From: Leucocoprinus leucothites
Lineage: Eukaryota > Basidiomycota > Agaricomycetes > Agaricales > Agaricaceae
Direction: 5' to 3'
DNA: 64,000 nt
Assembly (NCBI GenBank): GCA_013368445.1
Contig: JAACJO010000007.1
Location: 2,108,001 to 2,172,000, forward strand
The notes beneath the pieces were generated by a model. That model saw nothing but the letters and a program-made list of their open reading frames with translations. It ran no database searches and was not told where the DNA came from. Of this stretch, positions 34,746 through 46,551 are shown piece by piece (the stretch's first letter is position 1; the number at the start of each line of letters is the position of its first letter). Both the position numbers and the translations under genes were made by a program.

Positions 34746-35306
34746 GACTTAGGAGGGGTAAGGAGGCAAAGAGCTGGACGTCACCGCATCTGACAGGCTG
34801 TGTGTCACAATTCTACTACTTACGACTGCGTTGAGCGCTCGAAGTAGTCTCATGGACCCTAGAATTATGCTCAGGTTCACGCCCACCATGCTCAATCCAC
34901 GCTCAGTCTGTAATCAAACTCACACTCGGGGTGAGCATTCGACCGCCTATTCACACTTATCATGCTCAACCACGCTTGGCTGTATATGCTCGGGCTCAAC
35001 ATCACACTAAATTCTAGGTGTCCTGCCTGTCTTAGTCACAGGCCTGTTCTCTTAACCTTTACACGAGGCTGCACATCTATGGACATTTTGTGCATCAACT
35101 CGGTTCTGGTCCTTGTACACTCTTCGGACAGTGTTGAATTTTCCAGGAATGGAAGGCTTACAATTAGTTAAACGATGCAGGGGGAGACCGCACATTGAAG
35201 AAAAGATGATATATTTAGCTACCAGTGTTCTAATCATTGAAAAAAATTACTATTTTTACATGCCAGGATTAGGGAGCGACGACTTGACGGGGACACTCCG
35301 AGGATC
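34746..35306. other. NLR-B upstream / NLR-C 3' flank with short degenerate repeats
   Basis: Between about 34860 and 35000 there are imperfect repeats of a CATGCTCAA(T)CCACGCT-like unit. No open frame with a recognisable domain. The paralog promoter element is not seen. Confidence 0.4.
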
Positions 35307-37763
35307 TTATCCAAGTTTATTAACGAGCCGCAACCCACCTCCCACTTTTGGGGAATTATTTCTTTCAGCCACTATCAGATGGATATGTGTTTGAGTAGTG
35401 GCCCCGAGAAGGAAATTCAAAGAAAGTAACGGTTGCTGGGGTTTGTTGTCCGGAAAGAAATCCAAAACCCACTCCTTCAGTTCGTAGGGGTAGACTTTGT
35501 GCTCCAAGGACAGGGTCCGGTCACCGGAATTTGGCAGCTCACTGTCAAGCCTGACAAGTAAGTTGTGTGGAGGAGCCTATCATCCAGCGGTGAGCATGAC
35601 ACTGAGTGCTAAAACCAAAGCAGCTCACCTTAGCATACAGCCAACGAATGAACTCCGCAAAGTATTCTGGCTCTATGTTTTGCAGGATTCCAAAGTCAAA
35701 AGAGGCCAACTCATCCATATAGGTGGATAAGAGCTCCCTTGGAATGTGAGAGCTTATTGCCCACCCTTCCAAATGGGTGAGTTGAAAGACTGGATCTTCC
35801 GCTGATAGAACGACATCAGATCTCAAAAAGTCAGATGAGGACGAATTACTCTTACCTTCAAACGGTTCGCCGCTATATTTTTTCAACCACCGAAGGCATT
35901 GGATAGCAACATTGAGGTAGTCAGCACCTTCACTCAAATGAAATCTACCTGAGCGAATGGGATCATGGAGAAAGTCGGAAAAGGAAGCGTGGTAAAATCG
36001 CAAGGGCCTAGAGGGGCCATCGCTCGGGGGAGGGACAGAGATTACCGAATGTAATTGCTTGAGTGCTCCATAGTATGAGGCTTGAGTGAGGCAGAGAAAG
36101 TGGGCATGATGTTGAATACTTAACATGCTACCGTAGCCACAGAGGCGTGCACTGATAATCCGTAATGTTGTCGGGAGGGTGTTGGAAGGTACATCACAGA
36201 GAATCCGATAATAGAGGAGGTCGAGGGCCTCGAGTGGATTAATCCGAGCGCCCTGGTCAACACCAAGCCCTGATGCTACCCTCACGCAGATAAGGAATTG
36301 CCTCTCTGGATCAGCAGCTTCTGCATCCCCAATGAAACGGGCCATAAAGGATGCGTAGCCAAGATGACCAGATGCTGCTTTACAGAGACGATCAACGTCT
36401 TTCTTGGCTGGCCAATCCATGGGTAGGTAACCAGTATACTGCTTCTGAATTTTGGTGAGCTCTGTTTCGAGGATACGCCTGGCATCCGCTTGCGCTTCTT
36501 CATCGTCTACAGAAATTTCCTTCTTCTCGCAGGCGGCAGGGAAGTCGGCGTCGGAAACGATGGTCTTGAGATGCCACTCTGGACGACTACAAACTAACCA
36601 GAGTAGCGGGAAATGTTTAACTCGTCTAACATGATCTAGGATGAGCTGAACGAGCTCGCATTGTGCCATCCAGCCTTTGCACTCGTCCAATCCATCCAAT
36701 ATAATCAGCAAGGACTCCTGAGGAGAGGAGTTTGGCATGGTTGCGATAGCCTGAAATGGCTCGGTGATGAGCTCATTGAACTGGGTGGAGAAATTCTTTG
36801 TGAGGAGTAAGGGGTCATCTACTAGACGCTGAGTGATGATATGCCTGTAGGTGCTGTTCCTCGTGGCGAGTTGGTAAGCGATTGTCGGGATCACAGTTGC
36901 AGGATCATCAATCTGTCCTGGGCGGGAGAAGAAGAAGGAGCCTCCGAGGTATCCCAGTCCTTTGAGCTCTTCCGCGACACTCTGAGCAACTGCGGACTTC
37001 CCAACACCAGCTGGACCCATGTACCATCGCATCCGCTCCTGTCGATCGGGATTGTTGCGCCACGCCACAATGTCTTTTCTCAGGGACATGCGAGTGTTTT
37101 CACTACATCGCGGTGGGTACTGCCGGAGGGACGAGTCGTGTATCGCCTCAGGCTTTGTTTTTTCAGCAAGACGTGCTATGACTGAGACGATTCAATAAGA
37201 ATGCGCTGAGCGACATTCATCAAAAGGATAACTTACTAGGTTGATTCGTATCGATCATGTTAACCTGGCCATTGATCACAAAGCCACTTGCATTCGCAAA
37301 TGGGCCAAACGAAGAGGAAAAAGTATTTTGTACTGCATATTGTCAGCAAAAAGATCATTTCTGTGGCACCTGACTTGCCTGGAGAAACATTGGCCTTATC
37401 AAGATTGCGTTGCGCTAGATTTTTCATCTCTTGCTTCGGTGATTCTTGTGAACGCCCTGGCGAACGATAGGATGAAATCCCATGTGTCGGTGATGAAATG
37501 TACCCACCTTTGTGAGACACTACGAGCGCATCGGATAGATCACAGTGCTCCAAGCTACCGACACTAATAGTCGGCTCCTGGCAACCATCCCGCGGGGGCG
37601 GCTGAATGGCTTCTGGACGCTCAGAATGACCTGCACTGGGAGGTGGCCCTATAGGGGCAGCTTCTACCACTCTTGGGGCTCGGGTCTGCGGACGAGCTTC
37701 ATTCTTGCTCTCTGGAGATCGGGCTTTTGCCCCAATTCGTCTGAATATTGCTACAAGGGGCAT
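35307..37763 (-). CDS. NLR-C: NACHT-domain STAND NTPase, six exons
   Basis: Predicted 735-residue NLR. Minus-strand exons: 37763-37508, 37456-37370, 37332-37237, 37181-35856, 35801-35629 and 35576-35307; all introns are GT-AG and phases agree. Exon 1 begins MPLVAIFRRIGAKARSPES and is Pro-rich. Exon 3 encodes FGPFANASGFVINGQVNM. The NACHT exon has YMGPAGVGKSAVAQSVAE, LLIILDGLDECKG, CSRPEWH and HASFSDFLHDPIRSG. The C-terminal exons keep FDFGILQNIEPEYFAEFIRW and WVLDFFPDNKPQQPLLSL, with an 18-residue longer tail than A, D and F. The fourth intron (54 nt) has no stop and is a multiple of three, so its retention would add 18 residues. NLR-C and NLR-B differ most from the other array members and probably represent older copies. 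Confidence 0.87.
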
Positions 37764-38134
37764 ATAAAGGGAGATAGGAAACGGTAGCGCGCAACCCACT
37801 TCTGTTCAGCTGTGGTGGAGCACGTTATCGAGCCAAAAATACCTCCCATCAGGCACAGTTCCGGCCATCCACAATTCGCGACTCCACTACGTCTTAAGTC
37901 ATTGTCAGGGCATGATTCGAGGAACAAGGTTTGCTATGAAGTTGAAGTCAGTAGCGTGGGGAGATTGAATAGCCTCAATAATCATTGTAAAATTACAAGA
38001 GACGCCCGCTACTCAGGCAGTAGGTGAAAGCCGATTTTCTGACCGAAGGGCTTTAATAAAGGACAGCATAAATTGTTTTCAAGGCACCTAGGATAATACA
38101 AAAACGGAGCGAGATACATGAGCATGCCAAAGTC
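37764..38134. other. NLR-C upstream region
   Basis: Short intergenic region between NLR-C and the 3' end of the F-box gene. Apart from the promoter element at 37830-37841, nothing is seen. Confidence 0.45.
37830..37841 (-). promoter_or_regulatory. Conserved NLR promoter element (NLR-C)
   Basis: GAGCCAAAAATA on the + strand, about 67-78 bp before the NLR-C start. The surrounding sequence has diverged from the other units, so conservation of this block is notable. Confidence 0.5.
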
Positions 38135-39667
38135 CTACAACCAATTAGCCGCTTTCTCAGAAGAATCAACAATTTTCAAGTCCAGTCCATCCTCGACTAG
38201 CTCTTTTAACCTCGTCTGGACTTCCGGTAACCATTTGATCTCGAAACAATCCATTTCGAGACAGAAGGCAGTGACATCTCCACAATCAAGTCGCTCCTCC
38301 AAAATGTCCAGCAGCAACTGCGAATATCCCGGGGCGAGAGGATCGAAGCGAAGCAATAGCTGAGCCGGTTTCCGGTATAACACAAATCTCTTCACCTTGG
38401 GGAACGTATTCGCAAGTTCTCCGCTTGGAGCAGGCCGCGGCTTTAGCTGCTGTAAAAACCGATCCATATCTCCAATACGGTCAATGGCAACCCTCAGCTC
38501 TTCAATGTTCGGGTTGTCGTGAACATACGAAAGGTCAGGGCAGCTGAGATCGACTATAGTGACGGATGAGGGTAAACGTGCAAAGAGCGCTTGCATGCCA
38601 GAGTCGAGGCCCGTGGGGAGGTTCCTTTGCCACTTCAACTCCTTAAGCAGGGGGAAATGTATATGTTGTGCGAGAACGTCGCTCCAGTCCGCATCTGCAG
38701 AAGACAGCTCGAAAACCTCAAGATTCGGAAAAACAACTGGGGCATTCAGCGTGACAGGATCATTCGGTGGCCCCGCCCGTCTATCACTAGCATTGTTTGT
38801 CAAGCGGAATTGAACGAGGCTGGGACAATACCGCATTATCCGAAGCGCTGAGCTGATCCTAACATGGACAAAGTTTAAGGAAGTGATCGCTGACCATGGG
38901 GCCTTGGACACGATCTCGCGGCCCTCGAATTGGGGGGACCTTTCAATGGAGAGGTTCCGGAGTGGTGCGTGTTCGGAAAACTCGATGGCGTAATTATCGG
39001 ATTCAGTGACCAAGTCAAGCGTGAGTGAAACAGTCTCCAGATGAGATAGAGATGGGAAGTGTTGGAACCATAGGCGGCAGGGCCTCACAAGATAGAGCTC
39101 CCGGATCCTAGGTAGAGCTTGGATGATAACAGGGTCAACACTTGGAGTGAAGAGGGCGAGGGGCGCAAAGACGAAGTTATGGGAGAAGTGGAGCGACAAG
39201 GCCAGAGGGCTTGTCTTCACCAAGCTCCAAATTCCTTCTAGAATCTCGACCTTCTTGCGGGTATTGTAGGGTGTGATGTACAACGCAACAGACGACCACA
39301 GACCAGGAGTACCGTGAGCCACGTTACGCCAGTGCGAGCAGACAGCGGCAATGATAAACCGGAAATGATTGACCGGGCGGTCCTCAGGCTGAGGGCTGAG
39401 ATCGTGTGGAAGGCACGCATGCTCGAAAATGATTGATAGCGTTTCGTTTGGAAGGGACATTACGGGGGATTGAATACAGTTGAGCTCCTGCAAGAGAGAA
39501 ACTCTCTCGTTCTGCAAGCTTTTGATGAGTTGTGCCAACTGACTCGCCTTATCGTAAAGAAAGACAGCTGATTCCTGGCGCGGTCCAGTAGGGCGAAGGA
39601 GGAGCCTTTGGGAGTCCTTGAACACGGTGTTGCCACAGGTCAGACAGGCGGTCGTCACAGTATCCAT
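38135..39667 (-). CDS. F-box protein, agaricomycete type, single exon
   Basis: Predicted substrate receptor of an SCF ubiquitin ligase, 510 residues, no intron. The N-terminus has a CLTC pair (Cys8, Cys11) and a coiled-coil-like stretch (YDKASQLAQLIKSLQNERVSLL). The F-box follows at about 68-115 (PVMSLPNETLSIIFEHACLP, then CSHWRNVAHGTPGLWSS). The rest is a leucine-rich-repeat-like array of short strand/helix units (LRNLSIERSP, FPNLEVFELSS, FPLLKELKW), the usual ligand-binding region. The start at 39667 was chosen over an in-frame ATG further upstream because a TATAAAA box lies about 50 bp before it. F-box families of this type are greatly expanded in mushroom-forming fungi; its target is unknown. 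It sits inside the NLR array but has no duplicate here. Confidence 0.88.
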   Translation of the reverse strand: MDTVTTACLTCGNTVFKDSQRLLLRPTGPRQESAVFLYDKASQLAQLIKSLQNERVSLLQELNCIQSPVMSLPNETLSIIFEHACLPHDLSPQPEDRPVNHFRFIIAAVCSHWRNVAHGTPGLWSSVALYITPYNTRKKVEILEGIWSLVKTSPLALSLHFSHNFVFAPLALFTPSVDPVIIQALPRIRELYLVRPCRLWFQHFPSLSHLETVSLTLDLVTESDNYAIEFSEHAPLRNLSIERSPQFEGREIVSKAPWSAITSLNFVHVRISSALRIMRYCPSLVQFRLTNNASDRRAGPPNDPVTLNAPVVFPNLEVFELSSADADWSDVLAQHIHFPLLKELKWQRNLPTGLDSGMQALFARLPSSVTIVDLSCPDLSYVHDNPNIEELRVAIDRIGDMDRFLQQLKPRPAPSGELANTFPKVKRFVLYRKPAQLLLRFDPLAPGYSQLLLDILEERLDCGDVTAFCLEMDCFEIKWLPEVQTRLKELVEDGLDLKIVDSSEKAANWL

Positions 39668-40744
39668 GACGGCAAATGAACAACGGGATGGGGATGCTGA
39701 ATGCACTGTAGGGGGTTTTATAGATTCGCCCAAGCTCAGGATCAAGAGATGTGCACGTACCCGATCATTGTTTTTCAACTAGCCACAACTCCCCGTCTCC
39801 GGGATAGCACATAGACCTTTGCTAGACACGCTCGTGACCTCGAACCCTGGTGGACTTGGACAGACACAACTGGTAGCACTCCCTGTGAACGAGCCGGGGT
39901 TGATTTGTCCCTCGCCCAAAGCGTCCCATAGCAAGTTCGCTCTTCCAGCTGCATTGTAGCGAGATCTCTAAGTGAGAGTGGGCGCATAAGAGGAACTTGG
40001 GCCCGTAAGCATCGCTGGCACACAATAGAACAAGCAACCACTGATACACTTTCGGGCTGAGCCTATAGATATACTCTCCATTTTCTGCATGTGTTGTGTT
40101 TCGATTTGTAGTTCCGTGTTATTCTTGGGTAGCGGTATACGATAGCTAGACCATGGGTATGTCTAGGGTTGCAACCTGAGGGTCGTGCTGGTACGTGGAT
40201 TGAGATCTCACGTAATACTAAACTGGTGAGGGTCTAGGGAAGAGGTGTCGCCATTCGGTCCGATGTGATTTTCGGTGTAGCCTAGTTAAATTGTGTCCAG
40301 ATGGCGTAGACGCTCAATTGCATTTGTGAGGCCCTGAAAATATGCTTCAACGTGCTTCGGGTGAGTGAAAAGTAAGCAAGGTGCTGGTGACTGGTGGTTG
40401 GGGTGAGTCCAAGTGTCCCAAGTGAGCGTTTTGAACTTGGTTTGCCGGGGTAATCAAATCACGAGTCGTCACCTGATGGGCCCGTCAGCTATGTCGCTTC
40501 ATCTTGAACCACCATTGGTGAAAGCACAAACACATATGAAGATACTCTACACAAGCAGAAGAACATCGGGAGGAGCTTAGAGCCGCAGTCACCTTTTCTC
40601 TCGTCACCTCTTGCTTTCGTTCTCGTCGCCAACTCGCCACCAACCGATCGCGCCATGCCTCCGTCTTGTCTTGTCATGTCTCATCTGCCCAAACGGACGC
40701 GTTCCCGACGTACGCGGCTGTAACGCGTATTCCAAACTCTACTG
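39668..40744. other. F-box upstream region and 5' junction of Ser/Pro copy 2
   Basis: No supported gene. From about 40580 to 40744 the sequence is similar to 61560-61734, upstream of Ser/Pro copy 5 (shared GCCCAAACGGACGCGTTCCC). It is absent from the intact Ser/Pro gene. Confidence 0.5.
39716..39722 (-). promoter_or_regulatory. Putative TATA box of the F-box gene
   Basis: TATAAAA on the minus strand, about 50 bp before the chosen ATG. It would place the transcription start downstream of the alternative upstream ATG, supporting the shorter protein. Confidence 0.5.
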
Positions 40745-41946
40745 ACGGAACTCACGTCGTCCTCCGGGTACCAATCCCAAGGTGAGTCAATCTCAAGTGG
40801 TCTCATGCTTGTCGTGCTCACACTAGGTCTTGTGTTCAGTATCGTCTGCAGACCATCACGATCACCAAGTCGTCGGACACCATACCCAGTTTACCAATGA
40901 CGCCAGTAGAGCGATCATCGTTGACCGTGCTATTTCGGCGGGGGGTGTGAAGGGGCGTTTACCCCTGGGTCCATTTGATGACTAGATGCCACCACCCACC
41001 TTATCCATCACTGTTGACAAAGTGGACAAGCGCCGACATCTGCAGGAATCGGTGTCGGCCGCCGCCAGTGTTGATGATAACAGTGAAGGCACTCAATCGG
41101 GATCGTCGTTAAGTCGCTTCATAACGTTGAGCCTACATGATTGAGATCATTCTGCAGCCTCGCTCCTTTCTGACTCACCCTCCGACCTCCCTCAACCACA
41201 CACGCAACTGCTTCCCCAGCGGAAGGCGTCGCCCATTGCAGAAGAAGATGGGAGCAAATTGTTCCCCCCCTCCCGTCTCCTCGTCGCTCGCCGACTGGTT
41301 CCTCTGGATCATCATCACGACTTTCACCTCGAAACTCGCCAAGAACCTCTCTGGTGTATTACCGAAACCATCTCCTGGCCCTAGTCCGAGCCCTTAGAAT
41401 TTGTGTCGGCATCCCAACAGTGCTGCTATACTAGCTGCCACGTTGAAGGAGAAGGCAAAATCGAGGAGTAAGGAGAGCATCAGCTCAGAAGAGCTCTTAG
41501 TTCCCAATGGTATTTCGAGAACATCCAGCGATGTTTCAACACTACCATGGTCTGGCGTGTCAAAGCCAACAAACTTCGACTGCTATACCTGACGCCAAAC
41601 TTCCCCACCATGGGCAAGTCCTCCACAAACGCTGAGACTGTGGCATCGCCAATAGCAACGGCGACAATGACACAGTACTGAGCACTCCCGTATCTCTGTC
41701 CGCTGATACGGAGCTTAGCTCGTCACTCACCCCGACATCGACTATGTCCTCCGGCGGGCAATCACCCAGGTCTCTCACACTCCTTCCTCACCCAAGTTCC
41801 CCCCGTCTCCGAAGACAGGCCGAAAATTATATTTCGGACTACCATTTTTGAAAATGGGTGAGGTCATCAGAGGCGCGGGTGCGGAAGTACTCAGGTGTGA
41901 GTTCAATTTTGAGTGGAGGAGGCGGACTGCATCTTGGCGGTGCATA
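40745..41946 (+). pseudogene. Ser/Pro-rich gene, degraded copy 2
   Basis: Similar to the intact gene from the end of exon 1 (ACTCACGTCGTCCTCC block) to the stop region. The first ~95 codons and start are missing. Exon 2 lacks a block after the first codons and another of about 145 nt covering the CPDCFR/basic segment. Many frameshifts and stops follow (for example a stop in place of the DDRM region near 40983). Copy 5 shares the second deletion. Confidence 0.85.
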
Positions 41947-42586
41947 AACACAGTGACCTCTTCACGCACTCCTAAGACTTGTCAAGCTGCCGTTGGAAGG
42001 GGTGTGGTTTTGTGGAGGAGTTCCTTTCAGATGGGATGGATAAATACATGGATGTTGGAGAAGTGGCTATATACGCTTCAAGCTGGTTTTCCAGATCTTT
42101 TATATGTTTTTCGTAAACTCAGAGTCCCAGACCCGACTCGTGGATACTTCTCCCTGGTTTAGGTGCCAATATCTCGTCCGCGTCATCCCTGTCAAGCATC
42201 TGCCACATCCATGGCATGGTTGGCTGGCTGGCTGTCGGTCGCATTGTGCATGTCAAAGAAACGGCGGCATGATGTGTACGGCGCGCGCCGCAGGCGGTCC
42301 TATGGTGGTGTGGTGAATCCCTAAAAGGCGCATGGCCTGCTGTTATCAACACTTTATTTTATACCCTTTGTATCTAACCTTCGTAGCTCCTTGCCTCTGG
42401 CCTCATTCTTTTTCGCTTCGCTTGATGTTTCTTTAGGTATACATTTCACCCTTCGCTGCATATTTTTTCGATGGAAATATTTGGAAGAACTCATATCTGT
42501 TTCATTTGTTGTTTTGCTCGCTTTACAATAGTTTACATCAAATTACTGAGGATTGTAGGTTATAATACATGCTGTTGTGACTGCGC
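41947..42586. other. Convergent spacer before NLR-D
   Basis: Equivalent of the spacer at 28665-29288, clearly similar to 56555-57193. Holds only the 3' flanks of Ser/Pro copy 2 and NLR-D. Confidence 0.55.
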
Positions 42587-45027
42587 CTATTTGTACACCG
42601 TCAAATAGACATGTAGTTGAGTAGAAACTCCGATGAGGAAATGCAGAGAAAGTGGTGATTGCTTGGACTTGTCGTCTGGGAAGAAATCTGAAACCCAGTC
42701 CTCGAAAACACTGGTGCCGACCCGATACTCGACAGATAAGGTTCGAAATGTGCCTTCCGATGGCTTATCGGCAAGCCTGACAAGCAATTTGTTCGGAGGA
42801 GTCTATCATTCAATCAATATTTGACGAGAGTGCCAAAGATCGACGCAACAAACCTGGGTGATGAGCCAGTGAATGAATTCGGCAAAATATTCGGGGTCTG
42901 GATCTTGTAAATTTTCAAAGTCAAAAGATTCCATTTCATCCATAAAGGTTGTTAAATGCTCGTTTGTCAGATGACGGGCGATATACCACGGGAAAGAGCT
43001 GGCAACACCAAGAACATTTGCATTCACTAAGCGGACGAAGCCAAAAGTCGAAAGCCAGTCAGGGATTATCAACCCGATAACCGATGATACTGACCGATAG
43101 GAGATGTATTGTTATGTTTGCCCAGCCATCGAATACACCGAACAGCAATATCGAGGTCCTCGGTGGCCTCGCTTATGTGAAATTTGCCTGAACGCGCGGG
43201 ATCCCGGAGAAAATCGGTAAAGGAAGCATGATAGAATTGGAGAGCTTTTGAAGAAGCTTCACTTGAATGGGGAACATTGAGCACCGAATGTAATGATTTG
43301 AGTGCTCCGTAGTACGAGGCTTGAGTAAGGAGGAGATAATCAGCCTGATTTTGAACAAGATTCACGGACCCCCTCCAGTGGTTTAGGCTTGCACTCAAAA
43401 TCTGCATTGTTATAGGCAGGACAGTGGCCGGTACGTCAGAAAGAACTCGACCATAGAGGCGGTCAAGGGCTTCGAGTGGATTAACCTGAGTACCTCCATC
43501 AACTCCAAAACCGGAGGCTACCCTAGTGCAGATCCGGAGTTGTTTCTCTGGATTACCAACTTCCTTGTCTCCGATAAATCGGGCCATAAAAGATACATAA
43601 CCAAGATGACCAGATGCTGCCTTACAAAGGCGATCTACATCCTGCCTCGGTGGCCAGTCCGCAGGTAGAAAGCCTGCAAACTGCTTCCGGATTTTTGCAA
43701 GCTCCCCCTCGAGAAGGCGCCTTGCGTCGGCTTGCGCTTCGGCGTCGTTAACAGAAATCTCCTTTTTCTCGCAAGCAGCAGGAAAGTCAACGTCGGAAAC
43801 TATTGTCCTGAGGTGCCATTCCGGACGACTGTAGATCAGCCATAGTAACGGGAATTGTTGGATTCGTCCAGCATGATCAAGGAGGAGCTGGACAAGCTCG
43901 CATTGCGCCTCTGTGCCCTTGCACTCATCCAAGCCGTCGAGTATGATGAGTAGGGGATCCTGGAGAGAGGCGTCTGGGGCGGTTGCGATAATTTGGAATG
44001 GCTCAATGATGAGCTTTTTGAACTGGGTAGAGCGATTCTTGTTCAGGATCAAAAGGTCATCTGCTAAGCGCTGGTTGACGATCTGTTTGTAGGTATTGTT
44101 CCGCATCGCAAGCTGGTAAGCGAGCGTTGGGATGACGGTCGCAGGGTCGTTAATCTGTCCTGGTCGGGAGAAGAAGAACGTTCCTCCCAGATGCCCTGTT
44201 TCCTCTAGCTCCTCCGCAATGCTCTGTGCGATAGCAGATTTGCCAATTCCTGCTGGGCCCATGTACCACATGAGCCTCTGTTCTCGATTGGGATTGCCAC
44301 GCCATTGTAGAACTTCGTTTCTCAGTGATGCTCGAGTGTTTTCGCTACATCGAGGTGGGTACTCCCGATAGTCTGAGTCGTGTATTGCCCGAGGGTTTCC
44401 TTTATCAATTAGTCGCTGCAATACTGCGAGCCCGGTCAGGTTAAAGCTGAGGCCAACGAAGAACATCTTACCAGGTTGATTGGACTGGATCGTGTCACCC
44501 ATGTTCACTTGTCCATTGATAACAAAGCCGCTTGCGTTGGCAAAGTGGCCCAATGAGGGGTAAAGACTAAGTGCTGTAGAATCACCAGTGAGAAGGGGAT
44601 CGTGTCTCATAGGTACCCGGTGGCTTGCCTGCGTGATTTTTCTCCTCCATGTCAGGTGTTTGAATACCTTTCGGCAATGTTTGTCGGGCATTCAATGAGA
44701 AATCCAGGCGTCGAGTCTGGGAGACACCAATATCCTGAATCGTTGATGGGTGGCTCGGCGCTGAAAGTGTGTGAGCGACAGGGGACAAAATCATACAAGA
44801 TAATGAAGGTAATTGCCTTTGTGGGGTTCTGTTGCAATGGTTTCGATGTTATCGCGGCGATCTGCCTCACTGGCATCGAGCTGTAGGAGTGTTTCTCGGC
44901 GCTTGGTAAGACTTGTCGCTGGTTTGTTTGTATCGTTGTCTTGGGTTCTTGAGGGATAGGCTTCTTGTTCACTTTCTGAGAATCTAACGCCGGCCCGAAT
45001 CCTCTCGAAGATTGCTTTCAGAGGCAT
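42587..45027 (-). CDS. NLR-D: NACHT-domain STAND NTPase, six exons
   Basis: Predicted 724-residue NLR very similar to A and F. Minus-strand exons: 45027-44817, 44760-44617, 44573-44472, 44423-43095, 43026-42854 and 42802-42587; phases agree throughout. Key blocks: MPLKAIFERIRAGVRFSESE (start), FANASGFVINGQVNMGDTI (exon 3), YMGPAGIGKSAIAQS, LLIILDGLDECKG, YSRPEWH, HASFTDFLRDPARSG and the terminal module FRTLSVEYR ... WVSDFFPDD ... LSLHFLIG. The first intron begins GCAATT, a GC donor poorer than in A; no GT site in the right phase lies near it, so the gene may splice inefficiently. Intron 2 is only 43 nt. Followed on the same strand by a broken GPALPP-type gene. Confidence 0.85.
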
Positions 45028-45611
45028 AGCGGGAGAGATGGATCATGGAAGGAGGCAGGTCGCTTGGCGTCTACCTGCCGGTGAGAAGCTTTGCTTGAAG
45101 CTGTATTAGATGTTGTTGAGCTAAAAATATACAACATCAACCTACAGGCGCCCAAATGATTACCGAATGAGACTGACACAGAAAGGCTGGTCGGTCAATC
45201 ATCGCTGAGGCCTGAGGTCGTACATTCTTTTGAGGAAAGGCGTGTTGATGCACTACCTGGTCTCTTGAAAGTCAGAGCGCCACACTGGCACGCAAACAAG
45301 ATTGATTGTGTTTAATATCTTGTACATAAATAATATATACCTGGGCCTGGCGATCGGCTATGAAAGATGCTTGTTGAAATCGGTGTGTCCGAAATTCCCC
45401 ACTTTGTCCTAGGGACATATCCAAAACTCTCGAAGATACCCCTTCTCCCAGTCTCTCGTCTCCATAGTGTGTATCGACATTGTTAGTCCCCACTTGTCTA
45501 TCACACAACAGGCTGGGGGAAGTTGAGGGTCCCTCGTTGCAACGCTTCCGGTAAGAAAATATCAATAAGCATATGCCAAACTGATTGAAGTACCATGATA
45601 GACGTACAATA
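45028..45611. other. NLR-D upstream region / 3' flank of GPALPP relic 1
   Basis: Similar to 59655-60212. Open frames at 45272-45643 and 59882-60244 (both -) are related to each other, but they overlap the 3' ends of the GPALPP copies and have no domain, so they are treated as shared spacer. Confidence 0.5.
45118..45131 (-). promoter_or_regulatory. Conserved NLR promoter element (NLR-D)
   Basis: GAGCTAAAAATATA on the + strand, one base different from the NLR-A element, about 91-104 bp before the start codon. Confidence 0.5.
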
Positions 45612-46551
45612 TTACAAGAAGCTTCCATTCCCACCTGAACCAAAGCGATCTCCCAGGCCTTTCGAGTCGCAGATCATCTGATTCCTTTTGCCGTCATCCA
45701 TGAGCCTCCCACCGAGGACCATATCCCTTGAGTGACACCAAATAGCTTTTCGACGAGTGAAGGGCCGCGGAGCGTTCGCTACAGTATTTGAACAGGATTA
45801 GTCACAGATGGATTCGGTAGTTGAGCGGAGAGACATACAGTGTATTCGTCTACGCCCCTCCTGATACTCTCTTCTTCCTGTTTACTCCGTTTCCTATCTG
45901 AGGATCCTAAACTGAGAGCCTCTCCATTTGCAACGTCGACTGCTCGGCTTTTCTTTCCAGCCACCTCGCCAGCTATTTGTTGCTGTATCTCCGCGGGAGT
46001 TTCGATCCAGAGGCTGTTGTCACCCTTATTGACAAGTCCACTTGTTCGCGCAAACTTACGCGCCTTAAGTTTGGTTGTGTCAAGGTCTATGTTATTCAGA
46101 TTCGTGAGGACCTGGTCAATCGCGGGCAGACACTAAGAAAGAACATATTTCCGAGTAGGTCGCTAGCATTTGGCGGGACCAGCATCCGCTCCACACGTTT
46201 TAGTGCTTTTGCTCCTTGGCTTTTTCCTCATTCTGTCGCAATGAGCTCTGCTCGGCATCCTTTTCATGCATAGCTTGGAGGCCTGAAGGAAGGGATTCAG
46301 TGCCAAAATCGGCATCGTCAGAGTCGTTTCTTGGTAGTAATGCAAACGACGAGAAGGAAAAGAAGGTCCTATGGTGTGGCATTGTGGACTGGAAGGAGGT
46401 GCAGTGGTTAATCTATGTGAAGGTGCTTTAGGCTCCGAAGCTCATGAAATCAGATCACTGGGCGAAAAGTTCTGGAGGGAGAGCGGGGCCATAGTCATCC
46501 GCGGAAGTATCAGCATTCACGTTTTGGAGGAGGAATGTCGGGGCCAATCAT
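45612..46551 (-). pseudogene. GPALPP motif / DUF3752-type gene, degraded copy 1
   Basis: Relic of a nuclear GPALPP1-like protein. From 46551 it reads MIGPDIPPPKR, then needs a frame change to NADTSADDYGPALPPEL. IGPSFPSRR and DSDDADFGTESLPSGLQ are further GPALPP-like repeats. The C-terminal domain follows as DTTKLKARKFARTS, NKGDNSLWIETPAEI, GKKSRAVDVANGEA and SSDRKRSKQEEESIRRGVDEYT. Beyond a GTATGT...GTAG intron the end is IWCHSRDMVLGGRLMDDGKR ... SKGLGDRFGSG. Frame breaks occur near the N-terminus and in the middle, and part of the penultimate block is missing. The functional parent is not in this window. Confidence 0.8.

Noticed and set aside
38559..38851. Plus-strand open frames inside the F-box gene
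   Set aside because: Antisense shadows of a single long coding frame with a recognisable F-box.
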